A stretch of DNA of 64,000 bases from Hymenobacter sp. 5317J-9 (GTDB lineage Bacteria > Bacteroidota > Bacteroidia > Cytophagales > Hymenobacteraceae). Both the position numbers and the translations under genes were made by a program. The stretch spans positions 310,001-374,000 of the forward strand of contig NZ_CP095050.1 of assembly GCF_022921075.1 (NCBI RefSeq), in the 5' to 3' direction. This document shows, piece by piece, positions 19,241 through 26,939 of the stretch. A model generated the notes under the pieces. The model saw nothing but the letters and a program-made list of their open reading frames with translations, searched no databases and was not told where the DNA came from. Every line of letters starts with the position of its first letter. Position 1 is the stretch's first letter.

Positions 19241-19996
19241 CTATTGAGGCGTGGGCAAGCTGCCGTAGTACAACGCCACCTGCGTCAGCGACGGACCCAG
19301 CTGCTCTTTGTTGAATTTTAAGTCTTTGTCCCGGATGAACTGCTGCACCTCCTTGCCGTGGTCGGCCAGCAGGCGCACAACGCCCGACTTACCGGTAATG
19401 GCATAATAGGTGCCCGCTTTCCGCAGGAAATACCGGTCGATGGGCACAAACTCCGCGTTGATGGTCCGCTGGCTCAGCTGCTCGCTCAGGCGCTTGGCGC
19501 GCTTGGCCAGCACCTGCACCTTGTTGTCGGCCAGCACTTCGTAGAAGCCCGTCTGGATGACGCCGCCCGCGCTGCTGTCGGCCAGCAGCCGCACAAAGCG
19601 GTGGTCGTTGAGGTAGAAGTAGCGCACCTGCTCGCTGGCCAGCCGCAGCGTGAGCGGGTTGGTGGGCAGCTGTAGCACCACCTGGTCGCGCACCACGTCG
19701 TAGGCCAGCTGCAGGTTGGCAAAGTAGTGGCCGTTGTAGTGCACGCCGCCGGGCAGCTTGTCGGGCGCCAAAAAGTACTGGTGCCCGATGCGGCTGTTGT
19801 AGCGCTTGGCGTAGTCCACGTATTCGGGCCCGTTGTAGAGCTGCGGGTGGCGCCCGAAGGAGGCGTTGTATTGCTGCCGGGCCAGGGCCACGGCCCCGGC
19901 CGCTGGGTCGGGCGCGGGGGCGGCCGTCTGGCCGCAGGCGGGCCACGCCAGCCAGCAGGTGGCCAGCAGCGGCCACGCGGTGCGGAATGTTTTCAT
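19241..19996 (-). CDS. secreted protein of unknown function
   Basis: 251 residues from the ATG at 19996, which opens a signal peptide (MKTFRTAWPLLATCWLAWPA, cut after CGQ). The mature part contains YNGPEYVDYAKRYNSRIGHQ and a C-terminal region rich in Lys and Gln (GKEVQQFIRDKDLKFNKEQL). I do not recognise the family beyond similar uncharacterised Bacteroidota proteins of this length. It lies 52 bases upstream of the TonB-dependent receptor on the same strand and is probably the first gene of that operon. Confidence 0.7.
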   Translation of the reverse strand: MKTFRTAWPLLATCWLAWPACGQTAAPAPDPAAGAVALARQQYNASFGRHPQLYNGPEYVDYAKRYNSRIGHQYFLAPDKLPGGVHYNGHYFANLQLAYDVVRDQVVLQLPTNPLTLRLASEQVRYFYLNDHRFVRLLADSSAGGVIQTGFYEVLADNKVQVLAKRAKRLSEQLSQRTINAEFVPIDRYFLRKAGTYYAITGKSGVVRLLADHGKEVQQFIRDKDLKFNKEQLGPSLTQVALYYGSLPTPQ

Positions 19997-20204
19997 GGGG
20001 AAAGGAAGGATGCCGGACGCGGCCGTTCCACCGCAACGGCCTGCCAAACCCGACGCAGGAAACCGGTGGAAGTTGCAACTGCAGCCCAACAGCAACGGTA
20101 GAAGCGGGAACGCCAAGCCGGCCAGGGTGATAGCCAACGTGTCGAAAGATACGTCGCCGCGCCGCACATTAGCAGCTTTCGGCGCCCGCCCGTACACAAT
20201 CTCC

Positions 20205-20825
20205 ATGCGCTACGTTTCCCTCGACCTCGAAACCTCCGGCTCCAACCCCCAGCGGCACCAGGTGCTGGAACTGGCCGCCGTCATCGAAGACAGCCGCCGG
20301 CCGCTGCCCCTGGCCGAATTGCCCGCGTTTCGGCGGGTGGTGCGCCACCCCGAGTACGTGGGCACCGCCGGCGCCCTGGCCCTCAATGCCCGCCTGCTGC
20401 AGGAGCTGGCCAAAAAAAGCCCCAATCCCGAGCTCTGCACGCCCGAGGAACTGCTGCCCCAGCTGCGCGAATTTCTGCTGGCCCACGGCTTCCGGCCCGA
20501 CGCCAGGGACTGCGTGAGCGTGACCATGGCCGGCAAAAACATCGGTGTGTTCGACCTGGGCTTTCTCAAAGTGCTGCCCGGCTACGGCGCGCTCGTGCGC
20601 GCCGAGCCCGCCATGCTCGACCCGGCCGTGTTCTACCTCAACTGGCACAAAGACAGCCGCCTGCCCAGCATGAGCATCTGCAAGGCCCGCGCCCGCTTCC
20701 CCGACCGGGAAGTGGCCCACGAGGCCCTGGCCGACGCCCTCGACGTGGTGCGCCTGCTGCGGCCGTTTTACGCGCTGCCCGCGTACCAGCAGGTGCCCCG
20801 CCCCGAGGAAGGCGAGGACGTTTAA
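20205..20825 (+). CDS. 3'-5' exonuclease, DEDDh (DnaQ/RNase T) superfamily
   Basis: 206 residues. Exo I motif VSLDLETSGSNP is at the very N-terminus, a second acid lies in NIGVFDLGFL, and the C-terminal H-X4-D is HEALADALD, which together give the DEDDh set. Length is that of oligoribonuclease-like or proofreading-type stand-alone exonucleases. The in-frame start upstream (19866) would add a low-quality extension, so I chose the ATG at 20205. The last four bases overlap the stop of the convergent LytTR gene. DNA or RNA substrate cannot be told. Confidence 0.85.
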   Translation: MRYVSLDLETSGSNPQRHQVLELAAVIEDSRRPLPLAELPAFRRVVRHPEYVGTAGALALNARLLQELAKKSPNPELCTPEELLPQLREFLLAHGFRPDARDCVSVTMAGKNIGVFDLGFLKVLPGYGALVRAEPAMLDPAVFYLNWHKDSRLPSMSICKARARFPDREVAHEALADALDVVRLLRPFYALPAYQQVPRPEEGEDV

Positions 20826-21532
20826 ATCCGCTGCAGGCCTTTGTAGAATGCTTCCTGGTACGACTTGCCGATGGGCACGAAGTGGCCGCCGCGCAGGTTG
20901 GCCGTGTTGTCTTCGATGGACTCAATCTGCTGCGTATTCAGCAAATAGCTGCGGTGCACCCGAATGAAATTGGGGAAAGCGCTGAGCCGCGTTTCCAGGG
21001 CTTTCAGGGTGGTGTACACAATGTACTTGTGCTTGGATGTCACGATGTTGACGTAATCGGACAGTGCTTCCACGTACAGCACCTCATCGAAGTTGATGCG
21101 CACCATGCGGCTGTTCACTTTCACAAACAGGTCGGCGTTGGAAGGCGCTTCGGCGGCGGCCGGGGCCGCCGGGCTGCTGCGCCGGGCCTGCACGCGCTGC
21201 ACGGCCTGCGTGAAGCGGGCAAATTCGAACGGCTTCACCAGGTAGTCCGTCACCCGGAGCTCAAAGGCGTCGACGGCAAAGTCCTGGCGGGCCGTGGTGA
21301 TGATGACTTCGGGCGGGTCGGTGAGCACGCGCAGCAGTTCCAGGCCGCTGAGGTGGGGCATCTCGATGTCGAGAAAAAGCACGTCGACTTTGCCGCCTTC
21401 GCGGAAAAACGTGAGTCCGGCAATGCCATCGGCGAGCGAGGCGACGAGCTTAAGGTCGGGCGTGAGCTCGACGTAGTGTTCCAGAGTCAGACGGTTAATC
21501 TCGTCGTCATCGATGATGGCGCATGTTAACAT
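20822..21532 (-). CDS. LytTR-type response regulator
   Basis: 236 residues from the ATG at 21532 (MLTCAIIDDDEINR). Receiver domain at 1-120 with acidic pocket DDD at 8-10 and the phospho-acceptor D55 in LFLDIEMP; LytTR DNA-binding domain at about 135-236 (FIRVHRSYLLN). Usually partnered with a LytS/YehU-type kinase; none is encoded beside it, so it is an orphan in this window. Its 3' end overlaps that of the exonuclease gene by four bases. Confidence 0.93.
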   Translation of the reverse strand: MLTCAIIDDDEINRLTLEHYVELTPDLKLVASLADGIAGLTFFREGGKVDVLFLDIEMPHLSGLELLRVLTDPPEVIITTARQDFAVDAFELRVTDYLVKPFEFARFTQAVQRVQARRSSPAAPAAAEAPSNADLFVKVNSRMVRINFDEVLYVEALSDYVNIVTSKHKYIVYTTLKALETRLSAFPNFIRVHRSYLLNTQQIESIEDNTANLRGGHFVPIGKSYQEAFYKGLQRI

Positions 21533-21737
21533 AGGCGGGGAAAGGGAGAGGGTAGCGGGCAAAAGCGAAGCGCCCGAAACCTGGGCATTCGCCGGTATAA
21601 AGTAACCACTCGCAGAGGGAAAGCCGACGGTCGTCCATCGGCCAGAACGCCCCGAAAGAGCCACTTATAGCTTTGATGACCGCAAATAACACAGAATGAG
21701 CCCGCTGGTTATCATGCTCCCGTTGCCTTTTTACCGA

Positions 21738-22157
21738 ATGATGCTGCTGAACCAACGCCTGCTACCTGTTTTGTTGCTGATAGCAAGCCCATTAACCACT
21801 CAAGTTGCCCGCCGGCCCAAACCGCTGACCGTGGCGCAAACGGAGGCCCGCAACGAAACCGCCGTGCCCGGCCTTGCGCAGCAGGCCCGGGCCGCCGGCC
21901 GCATCACCGCATTCCTGGCCGATGCCCTGGTCCTGAACCCGGCTCAGCGGCACGCCCTGGCGCTGAGCACCCAAGCCCAGCGCGCGGCCCTGCTGCTGGC
22001 CCTGACGTGCGAAGACGTTGCCCTTGCCCGGCAGGAATACCGCCAATCCGTGGGCTGCCTGCTCGATGCCCGGCAGCTGCAAGCCTACGTGGCACTGTGC
22101 CAGCAGCTGGCCGGCACCCCGCAGGCCCTCGACGGCACCGAGCTGGCGCTGCGGTAG
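21738..22157 (+). CDS. small secreted alanine-rich protein of unknown function
   Basis: 139 residues starting MMLLNQRLLPVLLLIASPLT, a likely signal peptide. The remainder is helical and Ala/Gln/Leu-rich, with HALALSTQAQRAALLLAL and a later QLAGTPQALDGTELALR. It resembles small Hymenobacter periplasmic helical proteins (Spy/CpxP-like size) but no diagnostic motif is present. An upstream in-frame ATG at 21696 exists. It ends three bases before the stop of the convergent monooxygenase gene. Confidence 0.55.
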   Translation: MMLLNQRLLPVLLLIASPLTTQVARRPKPLTVAQTEARNETAVPGLAQQARAAGRITAFLADALVLNPAQRHALALSTQAQRAALLLALTCEDVALARQEYRQSVGCLLDARQLQAYVALCQQLAGTPQALDGTELALR

Positions 22158-22160
22158 CCG

Positions 22161-23537
22161 TTACTGCGCGGCCATTTCCTGCGCCACCAGTGCCTGCACC
22201 TCGGGCCGGTCAAAATCGGCTTCGGCCTGAATGTGCGGCATCAGCCGGGCCATGATGGCGTCCTGGCGCTGGCCGGCGGCCCAGGCCTCGGCATAGGGCG
22301 TGTGCGAGAACGTGACCTGCGAGTAGAGCGGCGTCCAGCGGCCCGGGAACTGGGCCGAGATTTTGGCTTCGATTTTCTTTTGGAGCAGGAAGCGCGGGTC
22401 GGCCACCCGGTCGCGCATCTCCACAAAGTTGTACACGGCCAGGTCGGCCATGGCGTCGGTGTTGGGCTTGCGCTGGGTTTGGAATTCGGCAAAAATGGTG
22501 GGCCAGGCGGCGTCGCCGTACTGGTCGAGCAGCTCGTTGAGCACGCTGCAATCCTCAAACCCCGCGTTCATGCCCTGCCCGTAAAACGGCACAATGGCGT
22601 GCGACGCATCGCCGAGCAGAAGCACGTCGTCATCGTATTTCCACGGAAAGCAGCGAATGGTGACCAGCGAGCCCGTGGGGTGGGCAAAAAACTCCTCCGT
22701 CAGGTTGGGCATCAGCGGCACGGCGTCGGGAAACACGCGGCCGAAGAAGGCCTCCACGTCGGCCGGAGTTTGCAGCGCGGCAAAGCTTTCGGCCCCTTCG
22801 TAAGGGAAAAACAGCGTGCCGTTGAATGAGCCGTCGAGGTTGGGCAGCGCAATCATGAGGTATTGCCCGCGCGGCCAGATGTGCAGGGCGTTTTTATCCA
22901 GTTGCCACGTGCCGTCGGGGCCGGCCTCAATGGTCAGCTCTTTGTAGCCGTACTCCAGGTAGTCCTGCGAGTAGTCGTAGCGGTCGGTTTTTTGCAGGGC
23001 CCCGCGCACGGCCGAGAAGGCCCCGTCGGTGCCAAAGAGCCGGGTGTATTTTTCAGTGTGCTCCTGCCGGGTGGCCGTGTCGAGCAGGTGCAGCTCCTGC
23101 TTTTTGAGGTCGATGCCTAGGCACTGCTGGCCAAACTGCAGGCGCACAGCGGGCTGCGCTTCGGCCAGGTCGAGCAGGCGGCGGTTGAGGTGGCCGCGGT
23201 TGACGGAGTAAATGGCCTGACCGTCCTTGCCGTAGGGCTGGCGGGTGAGGTGGCCCTGCACGTCGTGCATCACGCGCTCGGTCATCGGAATGCCCACCTG
23301 GCGAATATCGTCGGCCACGCCCACGCCCTCCAGGGCGCGCCAGCCCCGGTCCGACAGGGCCAGGTTGATGGAGCGCCCTTCCTGAAAGCCCGCCCGGCGC
23401 GGGTCGGCCCGGCGCTCAAATACCTGCACCGAATGGCCTCGGCGGGCCAGATACAACGACAGCAACGAGCCCACTAGGCCGGCGCCCATCACGGTGAGCG
23501 GCTCGGAAGCAGGCAAAACAGGCGAAACAGTGGCCAT
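22161..23537 (-). CDS. kmo: kynurenine 3-monooxygenase
   Basis: 458-residue FAD-dependent aromatic hydroxylase that turns L-kynurenine into 3-hydroxykynurenine with NADPH and O2. The Rossmann motif (VMGAGLVGSLL) is at about 16-26, followed by the typical EGRSINLALSDRG block, and the FAD/substrate motif GDASHAIVPFYGQGMNAGFE at about 310-330. These blocks are characteristic of KMO rather than other class A hydroxylases. Kynureninase (25644), 3-hydroxyanthranilate dioxygenase (29925) and an ACMSD-type decarboxylase (28894) lie on the same strand downstream, which supports the assignment. A TAGTTTCG box (23593-23586) is a possible promoter element. Confidence 0.93.
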   Translation of the reverse strand: MATVSPVLPASEPLTVMGAGLVGSLLSLYLARRGHSVQVFERRADPRRAGFQEGRSINLALSDRGWRALEGVGVADDIRQVGIPMTERVMHDVQGHLTRQPYGKDGQAIYSVNRGHLNRRLLDLAEAQPAVRLQFGQQCLGIDLKKQELHLLDTATRQEHTEKYTRLFGTDGAFSAVRGALQKTDRYDYSQDYLEYGYKELTIEAGPDGTWQLDKNALHIWPRGQYLMIALPNLDGSFNGTLFFPYEGAESFAALQTPADVEAFFGRVFPDAVPLMPNLTEEFFAHPTGSLVTIRCFPWKYDDDVLLLGDASHAIVPFYGQGMNAGFEDCSVLNELLDQYGDAAWPTIFAEFQTQRKPNTDAMADLAVYNFVEMRDRVADPRFLLQKKIEAKISAQFPGRWTPLYSQVTFSHTPYAEAWAAGQRQDAIMARLMPHIQAEADFDRPEVQALVAQEMAAQ

Positions 23538-23724
23538 AAAAGCAGGGAAGAGGATGTGGGAAAGCCCGGTTGGGCGGGTGGGAAGCGAAACTACTACCCC
23601 GGCAGGGCTTCGGCCCGGAAGTGTGAAAACTCCGCCGCGGAGGAAGTTGTACTCATCGGGCTATTTATATGGTTGGTCGTATAATTTCTGGACAAGGCAA
23701 CCCCCACCGGACCTTTGACGAAGT

Positions 23725-24003
23725 ATGAAAAAAACACCATTGGCTATGACTCGTTTTCGCTTTCGTCACAAATGTTCACGGTATCTGCGTTGGCGCTTGC
23801 GGGCCTCTCGCCAGGCCGCCGCTGCCGGACAGCAAGTTTTGGCGTTGCCCGCTTTGCGTCGCCCCAGCGCTGCCGCCTGGCGTCGCGGCTGGTCCCAGCC
23901 GGAGGTGCTCCGGCCGGCTGCTATGGCGTTGCGCGTGGGCGGCTTTGTGGTGGGCGAAGACGGCGACCCCCAGCTGCAAGGCCATCCCGACATCCGTTAC
24001 TAA
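23725..24003 (+). CDS. small Arg-rich protein with GHPDIxY C-terminus
   Basis: 92 residues. The N-terminal half is strongly basic (MTRFRFRHKCSRYLRWRLR), followed by an Ala-rich middle and an acidic tail ending VGGFVVGEDGDPQLQGHPDI then RY. The last ~25 residues match those of the next small gene in spacing and key residues ([FL]RVG, then a Gly, then GHPDI[RL]Y at the extreme C-terminus). I do not recognise a family. The tail resemblance to its neighbour is the best sign that it is a real gene. Confidence 0.5.
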   Translation: MKKTPLAMTRFRFRHKCSRYLRWRLRASRQAAAAGQQVLALPALRRPSAAAWRRGWSQPEVLRPAAMALRVGGFVVGEDGDPQLQGHPDIRY

Positions 24004-24040
24004 TTCGATTGTTATTCTTACACTACTGTGAAACAGACAA

Positions 24041-24256
24041 ATGCCGCGAAAGCCTTATTCGCGCCGGCCGGTCAACGCCAGCGCACCTGCCCAACCCTCC
24101 GCTAGCGAATCCGAACCTCAGCCCTCCGCGGCGGCCCCTGCTCTGCCCGTTGCGGCGCCTGCGGCCAGCCCTTTGCCCAGCTTCCGGGTCGGCGATTACG
24201 AAGTAGGCCATGGCACTTGCGAAGAGCTGTGCGGGCACCCCGATATCTTATACTAA
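24041..24256 (+). CDS. small Ala/Pro-rich protein with GHPDIxY C-terminus
   Basis: 71 residues. MPRKPYSRRPVNAS opens a Pro/Ala/Ser-rich, probably disordered region, and the protein ends FRVGDYEVGHGTCEELCGHP then DILY. Two Cys lie four apart just before the shared GHPDI[RL]Y end. It starts 37 bases after the preceding small gene and is on the same strand. Only the C-termini are alike, which suggests that the tail is the functional element, for example a recognition tag. Its 3' end is convergent with alkB. Confidence 0.5.
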   Translation: MPRKPYSRRPVNASAPAQPSASESEPQPSAAAPALPVAAPAASPLPSFRVGDYEVGHGTCEELCGHPDILY

Positions 24257-24260
24257 CACA

Positions 24261-24854
24261 TCAATTACCAGTTACCCACCGAAACGTGAGATTGAGGCGT
24301 GGGCCCAGCGGCCGGGTGGTTTTGGGCAGCGTGTGCTGCCAGTTCTGTTGCGTAGCGCCGCGCATGAGCAGCAGGCTGCCATTGACTAGGTCGAGCGACA
24401 ACGGAGCATGCGCCAGCCCCGCCCGCGGCCGCAGCCGGAACCGGCGCGGGGCGCCCAGGCTGAGCGAGGCAATAACCGGCGCGGGGCCCAGCTCGGGCTC
24501 GTCGTCGGCGTGCCAGCCCATGCTGTCGCGGCCGTCGCGGTACAGGTTCAGCAGCACGCTGTTGAAGGGGGCGGCACAGGCGGCCGCCACGCGCTGGCGC
24601 AGGGCCAGCAGCGCAGGCGTCCAGGGCCGGGGTTCCCAGGCCAGGCCGGAATACGTGTAGCGGGCCTCCGGGTCGCCGTACCAGGCGGTGAGGCGCGGCT
24701 GCGGAAACTCCTGCCCAAACAGCCGGATGCTGCGCTGCTCCCAGGCCACCTCGGCGGTGAGCCGGGCCAGGAGCGCATCGGCTTCCGCCGTCGGCAGGAA
24801 ATCGGGGTCGAAAAGCAGGTCGGCCTGGGGAAGGGCAAGCGGCAGCAGGGGCAT
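24261..24854 (-). CDS. alkB: AlkB-like 2-oxoglutarate/Fe(II) dioxygenase
   Basis: 197-residue dioxygenase of the ALKBH2/3-like bacterial group that removes alkyl lesions from DNA or RNA bases. The iron ligands H-X-D are in MGWHADDE and the distal His in NWQHTLPK; the 2-oxoglutarate arginine follows in RLNLTFRWV. The nucleotide-recognition lid has the usual PRLTAWYGD and YTYSGL stretches. Length is normal. No other alkylation-repair gene is near. Confidence 0.9.
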   Translation of the reverse strand: MPLLPLALPQADLLFDPDFLPTAEADALLARLTAEVAWEQRSIRLFGQEFPQPRLTAWYGDPEARYTYSGLAWEPRPWTPALLALRQRVAAACAAPFNSVLLNLYRDGRDSMGWHADDEPELGPAPVIASLSLGAPRRFRLRPRAGLAHAPLSLDLVNGSLLLMRGATQQNWQHTLPKTTRPLGPRLNLTFRWVTGN

Positions 24855-24887
24855 GGCGAGGGGGATGTTCAGCGGCCGGCGCCGGGG

Positions 24888-25559
24888 CTACTTCTGCATC
24901 ATGCGCTCCAGCTTCTGGCGTTCGGCTTTGGGCAGGTAGGGAATCACCTTCAGCACGCCCCAGGCGAAGAGAAAGTAAACAAGCACGGGCACGAGGATGC
25001 TGCGGCTGCGGTAGCTGATGGCGCCCACGTAGCGCGGCCACACCCACAGCCCATACAGCAGCGCGGCCGGCACGTTGAACAGCAGGCCGCCTAGTATGGG
25101 GCTGATGCCCAGCGATGTCATCAGCGGGCCCAGCAGCAGGCTGCCCACGTACAGGTAGGCCACCACAAACAGCGCCAGCCCCAGGGCTGCCCCCTTCTTG
25201 CCCAGCCGAACCAGGTTCAGGCACATGAGCACGCCGCCCATTATCATGGTGAAGAACAACGAAAACAGCACAATGGACACCGGCGAATACAGCGTCGGGC
25301 CGGCCGTGGCTTCGGTCGTGTCCATGGTGCTGGCGGCACGACGGGCGGCTTCGGCGGCTTCTTCGGTTTTGCGTTGCTCGGCGGCGGCCATTTCCAGGCC
25401 GGGGCGTAGCTCGGCTTCTTCGGGGGCGGGCTGGCCGCGGCGGCGCAGCTCGTCGAGGGCGGCGAGCACGGCGGCCTCGCGGTACTGGATATGGCCGGTC
25501 ACGTATTCCCGCAGGGCCGCATCGGTCTTGAGCAGCATCTTGGCGGCGTAATCTTCCAT
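24888..25559 (-). CDS. membrane protein of unknown function
   Basis: 223 residues. The cytoplasmic N-terminus (MEDYAAKMLLKTDAALREYV and a charged helix to about residue 70) is followed by about four or five transmembrane helices from residue 95 (VSIVLFSLFFTMIMGGVLMC onward) and a basic C-terminal tail. The N-terminal segment recurs in other small Hymenobacter membrane proteins as far as I recall. No function can be assigned. It lies 33 bases upstream of alkB on the same strand. Confidence 0.65.
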   Translation of the reverse strand: MEDYAAKMLLKTDAALREYVTGHIQYREAAVLAALDELRRRGQPAPEEAELRPGLEMAAAEQRKTEEAAEAARRAASTMDTTEATAGPTLYSPVSIVLFSLFFTMIMGGVLMCLNLVRLGKKGAALGLALFVVAYLYVGSLLLGPLMTSLGISPILGGLLFNVPAALLYGLWVWPRYVGAISYRSRSILVPVLVYFLFAWGVLKVIPYLPKAERQKLERMMQK

Positions 25560-25580
25560 CTTTTTTTGTTAGCAGTTAAC

Positions 25581-25633
25581 GGTGAACAGTTGGTAGTGAG
25601 CAAATGGCTGGTGGACGCGTGCGAAGGCAGCCG
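25581..25633. repeat. imperfect inverted repeat built of 7-bp units
   Basis: The spacer between the membrane protein and kynureninase. From 25574 it reads AGTTAAC GGTGAAC AGTTGGT AGTGAGC, a degenerate 7-bp tandem repeat. Bases 25581-25600 pair imperfectly (about 14 of 20) with 25614-25633. The units are the same family as in the much better inverted repeat at 52421-52510. Confidence 0.45.
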
Positions 25634-25643
25634 TTAGTACTAA

Positions 25644-26903
25644 CTATTCACTGAAGAAGCGCGTCAGCGCTTCGCCCACCCGGTCTACGTCCTCAAACGA
25701 ATTATAGAGCGGCACGGGTGCCAGCCGGATGACATTGGGCTCGCGCCAGTCGGCGATGATGCCCTGGTTGGCCAGGTAGTCGAACAACTCGCGCCCGCGC
25801 TGGTGCACCAGCACCGAGAGCTGGCAGCCGCGCTGGGCCGGGTCGGCGGGGGTGATGATTTCCAGGGCCGAAGCCGGCAGGTTAAGTCCGCGTATCAGCG
25901 CTTCGAGGCGGGCCGTGAGCTGCTCGCTCTTGGCGCGCAGGGCGGGCATGCCCCCGGCGCGGTCCACGAGGGCGAGGCTGGCCCGGTGAATGGCCATGGG
26001 AAAAATCTGGGCATTAGACAGCTGCCAGCCGGCCGCGCCGGCCATGGGCCGGAAGCCCTTCTTCATCTGAAACCGGTCGGAAGGGTCGTGCCCCCACCAG
26101 CCGGCCAGGCGCACGAGGTCGGGCCGCTGGGCAAACCGCTCGTGCACAAACACGCCCGACGTGCCGCCGGGGCCGGAATTGAGATACTTATAGGTGCACC
26201 AGCAGGCAAAATCGACGTCCCAGTCGTGCAGGCGCAGGTCGAGGTTGCCGGCGGCGTGGGCCAGGTCGAAGCCCACGTAGGCGCCCACGGCGTGGCCGGC
26301 GCGGGCAATGGCGGCCATGTCGAAAGCCTGCCCCGTGTAGTAGTTGACGCCGCCGATAAGGACGGTGGCCAGCGAGTCGCCCAGCTCGGCGATGGTGGCT
26401 TCGATATCTTCGGTGCGCAGGGTGTGCTCGCCGGGGCGCGGCACCAGCTCCACAATGGCGTCGTCGGGTTCCAGGCCATGCAAGCGGGCCTGGCTTTCGA
26501 TGGCGTACTGGTCGGAGGGAAAGGCGCCGCCTTCCATCAAAATCTTGTAGCGCGTGGCCGTGGGGCGGTAAAACGACACCAGCAGCAGGTGCAGGTTCAC
26601 GGTGAGGTTGTTCATCACCACCACCTCAATGGGCCGGGCGCCCACCAAGCGGGCCGAGGCCTCGGTAAGAGTTTCGTGGTAATGCATCCAGGGCGACACG
26701 CCGTGGAAATGCCCTTCCACGCCCAGCCGCTCCCAGGCGTCGAACTCCTGCTCTACGGCGGCGCGGGCCGCTTTGGGCTGCAGGCCCAGCGAGTTGCCGC
26801 AGAAGTAGGCGCAGGGCCGGCCGTCGGGTCCGGGCGGGATGTGGAACTCCTGGCGGAAGGATGCCAGCGGGTCGGCAGCGTCGAGGGTGCGGAAATCAGT
26901 CAT
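25644..26903 (-). CDS. kynU: kynureninase
   Basis: 419-residue PLP enzyme that cleaves 3-hydroxykynurenine to 3-hydroxyanthranilate and alanine. Diagnostic segments are YFCGNSLGLQPK near residue 30, the aromatic WMHYHETL region, DLAHAAGN, and the PLP lysine in CTYKYLNSGPGG, followed by RFQMKKGFRPMAGAAGWQLS. I chose the ATG at 26903 (MTDFRTLDAADPL); the codon at 26924 only adds seven residues. It acts between the monooxygenase at 22161 and the dioxygenase at 29925. Confidence 0.96.
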   Translation of the reverse strand: MTDFRTLDAADPLASFRQEFHIPPGPDGRPCAYFCGNSLGLQPKAARAAVEQEFDAWERLGVEGHFHGVSPWMHYHETLTEASARLVGARPIEVVVMNNLTVNLHLLLVSFYRPTATRYKILMEGGAFPSDQYAIESQARLHGLEPDDAIVELVPRPGEHTLRTEDIEATIAELGDSLATVLIGGVNYYTGQAFDMAAIARAGHAVGAYVGFDLAHAAGNLDLRLHDWDVDFACWCTYKYLNSGPGGTSGVFVHERFAQRPDLVRLAGWWGHDPSDRFQMKKGFRPMAGAAGWQLSNAQIFPMAIHRASLALVDRAGGMPALRAKSEQLTARLEALIRGLNLPASALEIITPADPAQRGCQLSVLVHQRGRELFDYLANQGIIADWREPNVIRLAPVPLYNSFEDVDRVGEALTRFFSE

Positions 26904-26939
26904 GGGGTAGCCGTTTGGGGCCAAAGCGTCAGGTATAAA

